Shown: positions 1 through 6,976, numbered from the stretch's first letter. The stretch: DNA of 8,990 nt from JAXJQF01 sp036311285 (GCA_036311285.1 JAXJQF010000145.1:1-8990); one strand, 5' to 3'. Made by a program: numbers and translations. The notes: a model not told the origin generated them from the sequence alone.

Positions 1-36
1 GATAAGCTTTCTGTAGGTTTACACTATAACTTCTAA
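1..36 (+). CDS. C-terminal end of a porin (5' part outside window)
   Basis: The first 36 bases read, in frame 1, as DKLSVGLHYNF followed by TAA. This closely matches the last residues of the first complete porin in the window (DKFMVGLQYNF) and has the aromatic C-terminal Phe used for outer-membrane beta-barrel assembly by the BAM complex. The rest of the gene lies to the left of the window. A terminator follows 26 bases after the stop. The fragment is very short, so the call rests on the match to the neighbouring porins and on the position of the terminator. If right, it is a third porin paralog in the same orientation. Confidence 0.8.
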   Translation, partial: DKLSVGLHYNF

Positions 37-62
37 GATATAATTTAATATCTACATAAAAC

Positions 63-92
63 AAAAGCGATAGAAAAAATCTATCGCTTTTT
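63..92. terminator. Bidirectional intrinsic terminator
   Basis: An 11-base-pair perfect stem (63-73 with 81-91, core GCGATAG/CTATCGC) closes a 7-base loop. It is flanked by A-rich sequence on the left and T-rich sequence on the right, so it has a U-tract when read from either strand. It sits between the converging porin fragment and the DUF2057 gene and probably ends both transcripts. Confidence 0.85.
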
Positions 93-109
93 GTTTTGTT
101 ATCACGTTA

Positions 110-149
110 AACTAAGAATCAATTATGTTGAATGTATTGATTTTTAGTT
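110..149. repeat. Inverted repeat / hairpin between converging genes
   Basis: Bases 110-123 can pair with 136-149 over 14 positions, with a single G-U wobble (116 with 143) and a 12-base loop. The stem is AT-rich and has no clear U-tract on either side. It lies 35 bases past the stop of the minus-strand DUF2057 gene. It may be a second terminator or a 3'-end stabilising structure; no function is evident beyond the pairing itself. Confidence 0.6.
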
Positions 150-184
150 ATTACATTAAATATACTTTGTTAATATCTATTAAA

Positions 185-946
185 TTAATTTTTCTGTAAC
201 CAGATTTTAAAAGCGTTCTTAGTGTCTTCATCTGCTCCATTGTAAATTGCTTTTAAACCATTTAAGGTTGATTTATTTACTTTGTTTTTATTGTACTTTA
301 TTTCTGTATTTTTAGTTTGAGCAGGAGGAACGGTTGTGTTACTAGTGTTTGTGCTAGATGCAGTAATTTCTTTTGGACAATTTTTAAAGTTGCTTTCTTT
401 GCATTTTTGTAATGTGTCATTTTCTTCTGCAATTGTCTTTTGATTTGACTTAGAAATATATAATAGACCTAAATCACTTAGGTCTTTATAGTAATCTCTG
501 TCTAATTGGAAGCTCTTTTCTGATTTAAGTATAAAGTATGAAGCTTCATCTTCTGTTACTTTGTTACCTTTGTTGTATATTGTAATCTTTTGGTTATCTG
601 CAAAATCATTTGCTTCACTGTAATTTGTAATTCTTGGAATTTTAAAAGTAAATTTGTCGTCTTTTTTAACATTTGGAAGGTTAATTACAATAGGATCTAC
701 AGCTGATGTTAAGATAGCATCTCTTCCATTTTTAAATGACCCTTTAAAATTTACTACAATCTGATGTTGACCAGGTTCAAGCTCTACTTTATTTGTAGAA
801 CCAAAGAACGAAGATGTTTTAGCTCCATCAAAAATAATAATACTGTAGTATTTGGGAGTAGCAAATGTTGCACTATAAACTGACAAAGGTAGCGCAGTTG
901 CTAAGGTTATGGTGGAAATAGTCATTTTTTTAATAAAATTAGACAT
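185..946 (-). CDS. Secreted DUF2057 (YccT/CsgI-like) protein
   Basis: This 253-residue protein begins with a Sec signal peptide: KK at 6-7, a hydrophobic core to about 22, and likely cleavage after S25 (VYS|AT). It is probably periplasmic. It matches the DUF2057/UPF0319 family, of which E. coli YccT (CsgI) is a member, at three places: LEPGQHQIVV (56-65), the KIPRITNYSEANDF block (102-115), and the C-terminal LKAIYNGADEDTKNAFKIWLQ. E. coli CsgI slows polymerisation of the curli subunit CsgA. No curli gene is visible here, so that role cannot be transferred. A Ser/Thr/Asn-rich linker (about 196-215) and two close cysteines (C182, C190) precede the C-terminal motif, and may make the protein longer than its E. 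coli relative. The ATG has an AGGA element 7 bases upstream. It lies between porin genes on the opposite strand. Confidence 0.82.
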   Translation of the reverse strand: MSNFIKKMTISTITLATALPLSVYSATFATPKYYSIIIFDGAKTSSFFGSTNKVELEPGQHQIVVNFKGSFKNGRDAILTSAVDPIVINLPNVKKDDKFTFKIPRITNYSEANDFADNQKITIYNKGNKVTEDEASYFILKSEKSFQLDRDYYKDLSDLGLLYISKSNQKTIAEENDTLQKCKESNFKNCPKEITASSTNTSNTTVPPAQTKNTEIKYNKNKVNKSTLNGLKAIYNGADEDTKNAFKIWLQKN

Positions 947-1237
947 AGAATGCGTCCTATTATAATAGTAATGTAGTTATATAAGTAGTAATTAACTTAA
1001 GCCTTATTTGTAGTAAATTAATGTTTCTAATGTTATACATAGTTTAATAAAATTACAAAGCATTATATCAAAACAAAAATATTATTTTAAGTGATGAATA
1101 TTTTATCAAAAAAATGTTTAATATTTTATGCAATTATTACAAACACTTAACAAATTAAATAAATAATACAGTATATAATGCACATAAATAGAATTTTGCT
1201 ATACATGTATTCAATCTTATATTTTGAATTTTATTTT

Positions 1238-1335
1238 ACGTTACATATATGTACAAAATTACTAAAAGTTGTTGTTTAAGTGTAAATTAATAGAATAATT
1301 TGATTTAAATATTTTGTATAACGTATATGTTACGT
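1238..1335. repeat. Inverted pair of related ~22-25 base sites
   Basis: Bases 1238-1259 and the reverse complement of 1311-1335 share ACGT, then one differing base, then ACATATA, and both end in ACAAAAT. They differ by a few substitutions and a 3-base length difference. The two copies point toward each other across about 50 bases and bracket the candidate porin promoter at 1269-1296. Chance similarity is easier in AT-rich DNA, but the shared ACGT and ACAAAAT ends raise it above background. The second copy also contains its own short inverted repeat, AACGTA/TACGTT (1320-1325 and 1331-1336). Possible operator pair. Confidence 0.45.
1269..1296 (+). promoter_or_regulatory. Candidate promoter of first complete porin
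   Basis: TTGTTG (1269-1274) and TAGAAT (1291-1296) are separated by 16 bases and would start transcription near 1303, giving a leader of about 100 bases. Several other weak -10-like words lie in the same AT-rich region, so this is only the best placed candidate. Confidence 0.3.
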
Positions 1336-1401
1336 TTGATAATAAAAACATTAAAAAGTTCATTAATAACTAAAATATTTTAAGAAACGAAGGTGAGAAA
1401 A

Positions 1402-2412
1402 ATGAAGAAATTATTATTAGCCATTTTGTCAACTGGGATGTTAACAGCTACAGCAAACGCAGCAACAGTTTATAAGTCAGATGCTGCAAAATTAGATATC
1501 GGTGGTAGATTGCAAGCACATGTTGGTAGTGTTAGCTTGGATTCAGGTGATGAACAAAAAGTTAAGATGTATTCAAAGGCAAGATTACGTATAAATGCAG
1601 AATCTAAGATTGTTGACGGTTATAAAGGTATAGCTTTTACAGAATGGGAAATGGGGGCTCAAACTTCTCAAAATGGTAAGTGGAATACTCGTTTTGCATA
1701 TGTAGGAATCAAGAGTGACAACTACGGTACATTGACATTAGGACAAGATTATTCAGCTATGTTTAATGTAGTAGGTCTAGGGTACTTATTCACAGAATGG
1801 GCAAAAGGCGGTACAACCTATTGGGATTTTGGTGGTCGTCAAGAAGGTCAAATTATGTATAAGTACAGTAATGGGGGTTTTTATGCCGGTGCTAACTATC
1901 AGACAGCTTCATTAAACAAGGTGGAAGATGGTGTTTCAGCATCTATGGGGTATAAGTTTAATCATAATAACGATAATGCTCCTTTAATTAACGCAGTTGT
2001 AGGTTTTGATTACTACAATGTTGAAAACACTACAGATGATCGTAAATCAATAGCTGGTGGCGTATCATATGGTGTTCACGGTGATGGCTTATACTTAGCG
2101 ACTTTATACATGAATACTCAAATGGATGAAAGCGAAGATATCCACGGCTATGAAATTGCAGGTTCTTACACTTGGGATTGTGGAGTTAAATTAATGTTAA
2201 ATTATCAAAACAAGACTCAAGACGGTGCTACATTAGTAAGTTCTACAAATGGTGAACTTCAATATGCATTTAATTCAAATTTCAAAGCTATTACTGAATG
2301 GGAAATTGGTATAGGTGATATCGATAAGGTTGATTCATTAGGTCGTAAGATAGGATCAACTAAGGAACGCCAAGATGACAAGTTTATGGTTGGCTTACAA
2401 TATAACTTCTAA
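1402..2412 (+). CDS. Outer-membrane general porin, paralog A
   Basis: Encodes a beta-barrel porin for passive diffusion of small hydrophilic solutes across the outer membrane, probably as a trimer. I start it at ATG 1402 (336 residues): AAGGTGAG just upstream is a strong Shine-Dalgarno, and the in-frame GTG at 1393 lies inside it. The signal peptide MKKLLLAILSTGMLTATANA is cleaved after A20. The mature protein has alternating strand patterns, the conserved block DTR/NTR-F/YAYVG then YGTLTLGQ, and a putative constriction loop ending in YWDFGGRQEGQ. It closes with MVGLQYNF, an aromatic-ended BAM signal. The length is normal for the family. The next gene shares the FAYVG...GTL...GQ and YWDFGG-QEGQ blocks, so the two are paralogs. 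Its substrate preference cannot be read from sequence. It has its own terminator. Confidence 0.93.
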   Translation: MKKLLLAILSTGMLTATANAATVYKSDAAKLDIGGRLQAHVGSVSLDSGDEQKVKMYSKARLRINAESKIVDGYKGIAFTEWEMGAQTSQNGKWNTRFAYVGIKSDNYGTLTLGQDYSAMFNVVGLGYLFTEWAKGGTTYWDFGGRQEGQIMYKYSNGGFYAGANYQTASLNKVEDGVSASMGYKFNHNNDNAPLINAVVGFDYYNVENTTDDRKSIAGGVSYGVHGDGLYLATLYMNTQMDESEDIHGYEIAGSYTWDCGVKLMLNYQNKTQDGATLVSSTNGELQYAFNSNFKAITEWEIGIGDIDKVDSLGRKIGSTKERQDDKFMVGLQYNF

Positions 2413-2490
2413 TAAACACGAGATAATTAATATGTTGTAAAATAGATTTAAGTCTTATTTAGAACTTATTATTGTCAAAGTTTTTATGTT

Positions 2491-2525
2491 AAATATCTTA
2501 GCAATAAAGCTAAGATATTTTATTT
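2491..2525 (+). terminator. Intrinsic terminator after porin A
   Basis: A perfect 12-base-pair stem (2491-2502 with 2509-2520, AAATATCTTAGC and its complement) closes a 6-base loop and is followed by T-rich sequence. The stem is AT-rich and the U-tract imperfect, so termination may be partial, but it separates the two porin genes. Confidence 0.7.
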
Positions 2526-2623
2526 ATAAAAATTAATAAAATGAATGTATAAATTAATATTTTAAGTCAAGTTAAAATATTGATGTTAAAATGCTCAAAT
2601 TATTTAAATAAGTGAGTTTTAGA

Positions 2624-3688
2624 ATGAATTTTTATAAAAAGAGTTGTTTGATATTATTACCAATATTTTTAGCTTCTAGTGTTCAAGCGGCTACAGTATA
2701 TAACGATGAAGCAAAAGGTGTTTCTTTATCTGTATTTGGTAGGATTGAAACAGGTTTTTATAATAAGTTCTCAGAAATTAATGAATCATCTGATGAAGAT
2801 GATGCAAAAGCAAGAGTGCATGGTGAAGGTCGTTTAGGAGTAATGGGTAAAAGTCGCATTGCTTCAAATGTTTACGGTTTAGCTTTTGGAGAATGGGAAG
2901 TTACAACTCAGACTTCAGATAATGGTAAGTTTGATACTCGTTATGCATATGTTGGTTTTGATTTTAATCATTATGGAACATTAGTTTTTGGTCAAGGTGA
3001 TACAGCATCTTATTTGACTGTTGGTATGACTGATGTATTTGAAAAGTGGGGTAACGAAGCAAATTCTTATTGGGATTTTGGCGGAAAACAAGAAGGTCAG
3101 GTAATGTATTCATACTCATTACTTGGTTACTCGCTTGCATTGAGCTATCAAACTCCACAGCGTAACTTTGCAAAATACACAAGTCCTGAGACTAACATTG
3201 AAAGAAATTTAGATTTATCTTACGGTGGCGCTATTAGTTTTGCATATAATTGGCAAAAAGGATTTGCTAAAGATTTAGCGTTCTCTATTGGTATGGATTA
3301 TTATGATATGGAAAAGTCTAATGTCAATGGAGATAGACGTTCATTTAATATTGGGTTAGCTTATGGTAGATTGTATGACGGCATCTATGTGGCAACAACC
3401 TTTAATAAAACTAAATATACACATGAGCACAATCATACATATGGTCATGATTTAGTGGCGGGATATGCATTTGAAAATGGAATTTCATTTATGTTAGGTG
3501 GTGGTTATTATACCTATGATTATCGCGATACACTTAAATCATATGGCATGGTTCATTTAGGTTATAACTTTAATGAAAACATGAAAGTGTATGGTGAAAG
3601 TAGAATTGGTATTGGAAGATTAGATTTCCCAGTTGCAAACCAGCATCAACATACAAAATATGTTGTTAACTTCGAATACAATTTCTAA
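2624..3688 (+). CDS. Outer-membrane general porin, paralog B, with His-rich loops
   Basis: A second porin, 354 residues from ATG 2624. An upstream in-frame GTG at 2612 is rejected: it has no Shine-Dalgarno, whereas AAGTGAG (2610-2616) lies 7 bases before the ATG. The signal peptide (YKK, then a hydrophobic stretch) ends at VQA22, leaving mature ATVYNDEAKG, nearly the same N-terminus as porin A (ATVYKSDAAK). Conserved blocks are DTRYAYVGFDFNHYGTLVFGQ, YWDFGGKQEGQVMYSYS and a C-terminal VNFEYNF. Two predicted surface loops are unusually rich in histidine: H267, H269, H271 and H275 in the loop after the ATTFNKTKYT strand, and H341 and H343 before the last strand. A short acidic run (SSDEDD) lies in the first loop. 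Metal binding or an acid-sensing role is possible but unproven. It has its own terminator. Confidence 0.93.
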   Translation: MNFYKKSCLILLPIFLASSVQAATVYNDEAKGVSLSVFGRIETGFYNKFSEINESSDEDDAKARVHGEGRLGVMGKSRIASNVYGLAFGEWEVTTQTSDNGKFDTRYAYVGFDFNHYGTLVFGQGDTASYLTVGMTDVFEKWGNEANSYWDFGGKQEGQVMYSYSLLGYSLALSYQTPQRNFAKYTSPETNIERNLDLSYGGAISFAYNWQKGFAKDLAFSIGMDYYDMEKSNVNGDRRSFNIGLAYGRLYDGIYVATTFNKTKYTHEHNHTYGHDLVAGYAFENGISFMLGGGYYTYDYRDTLKSYGMVHLGYNFNENMKVYGESRIGIGRLDFPVANQHQHTKYVVNFEYNF

Positions 3689-3751
3689 TAAAAATCAATT
3701 TGTACAAATTATTTTGTTTGATTGATATTGTAATAAAAATTAAGTAAAATT

Positions 3752-3787
3752 TCTGATATTCGTTTATACGGGTATCAGATTTTTTTT
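3752..3787 (+). terminator. Strong intrinsic terminator after porin B
   Basis: Bases 3752-3762 pair with 3769-3779 (11 pairs, two G-U wobbles, loop TTTATA) and are followed directly by eight T residues (3780-3787). It ends the porin B transcript 56 bases before nadA. Confidence 0.88.
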
Positions 3788-3843
3788 GTAATAAATAACC
3801 ATAGTAAAATCTAAAGGTTAAGAATTAAAGATAAAGAGTTTAT

Positions 3844-4917
3844 ATGTTTGTCCCTGATTTAAGTTCTATAAAAATTCCTGCAAGACCAAAGACACCTTCA
3901 GCTGAAGAAATTAAAGCTTATTGTGAACGTATTGCTGAAAAGCTAAAGAAAAATAATGCAGTCCTAATAGCTCATTACTACACTTCTCCAGAGGTTCAAC
4001 AGTTAGCTGAAATGACAGGCGGGTTTATAGGTGACTCATTAGAAATGGCTAAATGGGGTAGGAATTCAACAGCACAAACAATAATTGTTGCTGGTGTTAG
4101 ATTTATGGGAGAAACGGCAAAAATATTATCTCCGGAAAAGACTATATTAATGCCAGATTTATCTGCGGAATGTTCATTAGATTTAGGGTGCCCTATAGAA
4201 GAGTTCTCTAAATTCTGCGACGAAAATAAAGATTATAGTGTTGTTGTATATGCAAATACATCAGCTGCTGTAAAAGCAAAGGCTGATTATGTTGTAACAA
4301 GTTCTATTGCTCTTGAATTTGTGGAATATTTGAAGCTTTGTGGTAAGAAAATTATTTGGGCTCCAGATCGTCATTTAGGAACATATATTGAGGAACATAC
4401 TGGTGCAGAGATGCTTAGATGGCAAGCTCATTGTATTGTGCATGATGAATTTAAGGCAAAAGCGTTAGCAGCTTTAAAACAAGAGCATCCAAATGCCAAG
4501 GTTTTAGTTCATCCAGAATCTCCTAAAGCTGTAACTGAAATGGCAGATTACGCAGGTTCTACATCTCAAATCTTAAAAAAGGTTCAAGAGATGGATGGAG
4601 AAGAATTTATTATTGGAACAGATGTTGGGATCTTTTATAAGATTGCACAAGCTTGCCCAGACAAAAAGCTGATAGTAGCTCCAACAGGTGGTGCAGGTGC
4701 AACATGTCAAAGTTGTGCACATTGTGCATGGATGAGATTAAGTACATTAGAGTTAATAGAAAAGACTTTAGATAATGCTCAAGGTCATCATATTGAAGTT
4801 GATGAAGATGTAAGAGTTAAAGCTTTAGTGTCTTTAAATCGTTTAATTGATTTTTCCGAAGCTTTAAAGACATATGGTTCAGTACAAGCTTTGATTGATA
4901 ACAAGATATTTATCTAA
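3844..4917 (+). CDS. nadA: Quinolinate synthase NadA
   Basis: Condenses iminoaspartate with dihydroxyacetone phosphate to quinolinate, the second step of de novo NAD synthesis from aspartate, in the cytoplasm. At 357 residues it is close to the E. coli enzyme (347). Diagnostic blocks are AHYYTSPEVQQLAEMTGG (43-60), GDSLEMAKWG (63-72), MPDLSAECSLDLGCP (103-117), and CQSCAHCAWM (288-297). The three [4Fe-4S] ligands match C110, C197 (in QAHCIVHDEF) and C294, the last Cys of the CxxCxxC motif. All are present, so the enzyme should be active. The ATG has only a weak AAAGAG Shine-Dalgarno. The partner genes nadB and nadC are not in the window. It stands alone between two terminators; a weak TAAAAT at 3805-3810 may be the -10. 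I saw no NadR-type operator. Confidence 0.97.
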   Translation: MFVPDLSSIKIPARPKTPSAEEIKAYCERIAEKLKKNNAVLIAHYYTSPEVQQLAEMTGGFIGDSLEMAKWGRNSTAQTIIVAGVRFMGETAKILSPEKTILMPDLSAECSLDLGCPIEEFSKFCDENKDYSVVVYANTSAAVKAKADYVVTSSIALEFVEYLKLCGKKIIWAPDRHLGTYIEEHTGAEMLRWQAHCIVHDEFKAKALAALKQEHPNAKVLVHPESPKAVTEMADYAGSTSQILKKVQEMDGEEFIIGTDVGIFYKIAQACPDKKLIVAPTGGAGATCQSCAHCAWMRLSTLELIEKTLDNAQGHHIEVDEDVRVKALVSLNRLIDFSEALKTYGSVQALIDNKIFI

Positions 4918-4944
4918 TCATTGTCAATAAACATATTGTTCAGT

Positions 4945-4980
4945 ACTAAAAGGATGTTTATACATCCTTTTAGTTTTTAT
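4945..4980 (+). terminator. Intrinsic terminator after nadA
   Basis: A perfect 13-base-pair stem (4945-4957 with 4962-4974, core AAAAGGATGT) has a TTAT loop and is followed by a T-rich tail to 4980. Confidence 0.9.
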
Positions 4981-5035
4981 TTTTCTAAGTTTAAGAAAAA
5001 TTGAACAGTATTTGAGATGATTATTTTTTGAATTA

Positions 5036-5064
5036 AGTGATTTTTGGTATTAAAAGAGTATAAT
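5036..5064 (+). promoter_or_regulatory. Candidate cstA promoter
   Basis: A perfect TATAAT at 5059-5064, followed by GC, lies about 45 bases before the cstA ATG. The -35 region (near 5036-5042) is poor, which fits a promoter that needs an activator. Transcription would start near 5071 and include the AAAGGAG element and the palindrome. This excludes the in-frame TTG at 5044 as a start codon, because it lies upstream of the -10. Confidence 0.5.
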
Positions 5065-5079
5065 GCTTTCGTAAATTGT

Positions 5080-5109
5080 AAAGGAGAGCTGATCAGCTTT
5101 AAGATTATG
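5080..5109 (+). promoter_or_regulatory. Unusual cstA ribosome-binding region with palindrome
   Basis: AAAGGAG ends at 5086, yet the first usable start, ATG 5107, is 20 bases further on, too far for normal initiation. The intervening bases hold a perfect 12-base palindrome, AGCTGATCAGCT (5087-5098). Folded as a 4-bp stem with a GATC loop, it would reduce the effective spacing to about 8 bases. The palindrome could instead be a protein-binding site. Non-ATG starts closer in are not convincing. Confidence 0.5.
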
Positions 5110-6813
5110 AATATATCGTTTTTATTAGCAGTTATTCTAGGGTATTTTGCTTTAGGATATTGGTTATATGGTGGGTTTTTAACAAGAATATTTGGTATTG
5201 ATACAAATAGAGTTACACCTGCTGTAGAAAAGAATGATGGATATGATTATGTTCCAACACATCCGTCGGTTGTATTTGGTCATCATTTTGCAACTATTGC
5301 AGGTGCTGGTCCTTTAATAGGTCCAATTTTGGCTTCTTACTTTGGATGGCTTCCTGCTTTATTATGGATTTTAATTGGTTGCGTGTTTATTGGTGCAGTG
5401 CACGATTTTGCTGCATTGTTCCTATCTGTTCGCAACGGTGGGGATTCTATTGGTAAAATAATTGAAAAGCTGTTAGGTTTAACAGGTAGACAGTTGTTTT
5501 TATTCTTCTCATTTGTATTACTATTGTTAGTTGTTGCAGTGTTTGCGCTATTGGTTGTAGATACATTTATAAAAACACCAGCTGTAGCAACATCTTCAAT
5601 TTTGTTTATAGCAATTGCACCAGTCTTTGGTTTCTTAACTAAGAAGGTGTTCTCATTAAAGGTTGGAACATTTATTTTTGTACCTTTAATCTTAGTAATT
5701 GTTTATTTATCAGTAATTTATAACATAAATTTAGCTGATTATGGTTTAACTCCAGAACAAATTAAGTACGTTTGGTTAGGGTTTATCGGGTTATATGTGT
5801 TTTTAGCTGCTGTTATCCCTGTTGATTGGTTACTACAACCAAGAGATTATTTGAGCTCCTATTTATTATACATAATGCTTGCTTTAGGTGTTCTAGGTGT
5901 ATTTTTCTACCAACCAACACTTCAAATGGAAGCATTTAAGGGATATACAGTGTTAAATGCAGGTGGAAAGGAAATGAGTCTGTTTCCTGCATTATTTATC
6001 TTAGTTGCATGTGGAGCATGCTCTGGTTTCCATTCATTAGCAGCTTCTGGTACTACATCAAAGCAAGTAAGATCTGAAAAGGATATTCTTAGAATCGGTT
6101 ACGGTGCAATGATTGTAGAAGGGGTTATTGGCGTTATTAGTTTAATTACAGTTGCATATCTATCTCCGGATAGCTTTGCAGAAATTGCCAAGAATCCTGT
6201 TAATGCTTTTGCAAGCGGTGTAGGAACATTTGCGACAAAGCTTGGTTTACCATTCGCAGTTGGTTTAACATTTGTGAGTCTTGCTATATCAACATTTATG
6301 TTAACATCTGCTGATACAGCTACAAGATTGACAAGGTTTGTGTTCCAAGAATTATGTAGTTCATCTTGTAAGAATGAAGATAGTAATCGTTCTTTATCAA
6401 AAGTTACAACTAAGGCACAGTTAAGTTCCAATCCTTTAATAAAGTTTGTATCAAATTCTGTTGTTGCAACTGTATTGATTGTGGCATTAGAAGTTGTGTT
6501 AATCTTTACTGATAGTGCAACTGATATATGGCCTGTGTTTGGAGCAGCGAATCAGTTGTTAGCAGCATTAACATTATTATGTATTTCATTATACTTAATT
6601 AAGAAGAAATCAAATTACTTTATTACTTTATTACCAACATTCTTTATGTTGGTAACAAGTATTTATGGTTTGTATATGATGACTTATTCTAATAGCTCAG
6701 TAATTTCGTTAACATCAATTTTGTTAATTCTAATGTCTGTTGTGTTAGTTGTGTTATCCGTGATTATGATTGTTAGAACAATTAAGGCTAATAATAGTTC
6801 TAAGAAAAAATAA
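5107..6813 (+). CDS. cstA: CstA-family carbon starvation transporter
   Basis: A polytopic inner-membrane transporter of the CstA/BtsT family, known to import peptides or pyruvate, probably by proton symport. From ATG 5107 it is 568 residues, shorter than E. coli CstA (about 700) and like the compact members of the family. Family blocks are VTPAVEKNDGYDYVPT (36-51), FGHHFATIAGAGPLIGPILA (57-76), GAVHDFAALFLSVRNGG (96-112), QPRDYLSSYL (244-253), ACGACSGFHSLAASGTTSKQ (301-320), SADTATRLTRF (401-411) and IWPVFGAANQLLAALTL (474-490). About a dozen or more hydrophobic segments are spread along it, and it ends in a Lys-rich tail. Peptide or pyruvate specificity cannot be decided. It is a single gene with its own candidate promoter and terminator. 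No BtsSR-type regulator is visible nearby. Confidence 0.93.
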   Translation: MNISFLLAVILGYFALGYWLYGGFLTRIFGIDTNRVTPAVEKNDGYDYVPTHPSVVFGHHFATIAGAGPLIGPILASYFGWLPALLWILIGCVFIGAVHDFAALFLSVRNGGDSIGKIIEKLLGLTGRQLFLFFSFVLLLLVVAVFALLVVDTFIKTPAVATSSILFIAIAPVFGFLTKKVFSLKVGTFIFVPLILVIVYLSVIYNINLADYGLTPEQIKYVWLGFIGLYVFLAAVIPVDWLLQPRDYLSSYLLYIMLALGVLGVFFYQPTLQMEAFKGYTVLNAGGKEMSLFPALFILVACGACSGFHSLAASGTTSKQVRSEKDILRIGYGAMIVEGVIGVISLITVAYLSPDSFAEIAKNPVNAFASGVGTFATKLGLPFAVGLTFVSLAISTFMLTSADTATRLTRFVFQELCSSSCKNEDSNRSLSKVTTKAQLSSNPLIKFVSNSVVATVLIVALEVVLIFTDSATDIWPVFGAANQLLAALTLLCISLYLIKKKSNYFITLLPTFFMLVTSIYGLYMMTYSNSSVISLTSILLILMSVVLVVLSVIMIVRTIKANNSSKKK

Positions 6814-6838
6814 TTTAACATAATATTATTTTTCTTTT

Positions 6839-6873
6839 AAAAGATGAATCATTTTGAATGGTTCATCTTTTTG
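6839..6873 (+). terminator. Intrinsic terminator after cstA
   Basis: Bases 6839-6853 pair with 6857-6871 (15 pairs, one G-U wobble, core AAGATGAA/TTCATCTT) around a 3-base loop, ending in T residues. Confidence 0.9.
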
Positions 6874-6901
6874 TTGAAATAATAGATTTTTGTGATAAAA
6901 T
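6874..6901 (+). promoter_or_regulatory. rplY promoter with extended -10
   Basis: TTGAAA (6874-6879) and TAAAAT (6896-6901) are 16 bases apart, and TGA directly before the -10 makes it an extended -10. It begins immediately after the cstA terminator. The predicted start near 6908 leaves a leader of about 70 bases that contains the hairpin at 6916-6941. Confidence 0.6.
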
Positions 6902-6915
6902 TCACCCTGTTTTGT

Positions 6916-6941
6916 GAACAGTAACGGTCGCATTGCTGTTC
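6916..6941 (+). promoter_or_regulatory. Hairpin in the rplY mRNA leader
   Basis: GAACAGTAA (6916-6924) pairs with TTGCTGTTC (6933-6941), nine pairs with one G-U, around the loop CGGTCGCA; two further G-U pairs are possible at the base. There is no T-run after it, so it is not a terminator. An overlapping weaker fold, TTCAC (6901-6905) with GTGAA (6914-6918), would compete. Autogenous repression of rplY by bL25 through the mRNA leader is established for E. coli and relatives; this hairpin is the obvious candidate element here. Confidence 0.5.
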
Positions 6942-6976
6942 GTTTGTTTAATTTTAATTTTAGAGAGATTTAGAAA

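Larger units (their letters stand above)
947..1401. other. 455-base AT-rich divergent intergenic region
   Basis: No credible gene is present; both strands are full of stops. It must hold the minus-strand promoter of the DUF2057 gene and the plus-strand promoter of the first complete porin. Perfect TATAAT words occur at 1174-1179, without a good -35. Perfect short palindromes occur at 1201-1210 (ATACATGTAT) and 1242-1253 (TACATATATGTA). An inverted pair of longer related sites at 1238-1259 and 1311-1335 is listed separately. The long leader and the repeated sites suggest regulated porin expression, which is an inference. Confidence 0.6.

Noticed and set aside
1393..1401. GTG as start of porin A
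   Set aside because: The GTG sits inside the Shine-Dalgarno of ATG 1402, which opens a perfect signal peptide.
2964..3182. Minus-strand open frame of 72 codons
   Set aside because: Lies wholly inside porin B on the other strand, with no ribosome site and no recognisable protein character.
3780..3843. NadR-type operator upstream of nadA
   Set aside because: No TGTTTA-N6-TAAACA pattern is present; TGTTTATA near 4956 lies within the downstream terminator loop.
5044..5106. TTG start adding 21 residues to cstA
   Set aside because: It lies upstream of the TATAAT at 5059-5064, and the added residues are not part of the family.
6099..6431. Minus-strand open frame of 110 codons
   Set aside because: Antisense shadow of cstA; the sequence mirrors the membrane-protein codons and has no family resemblance.
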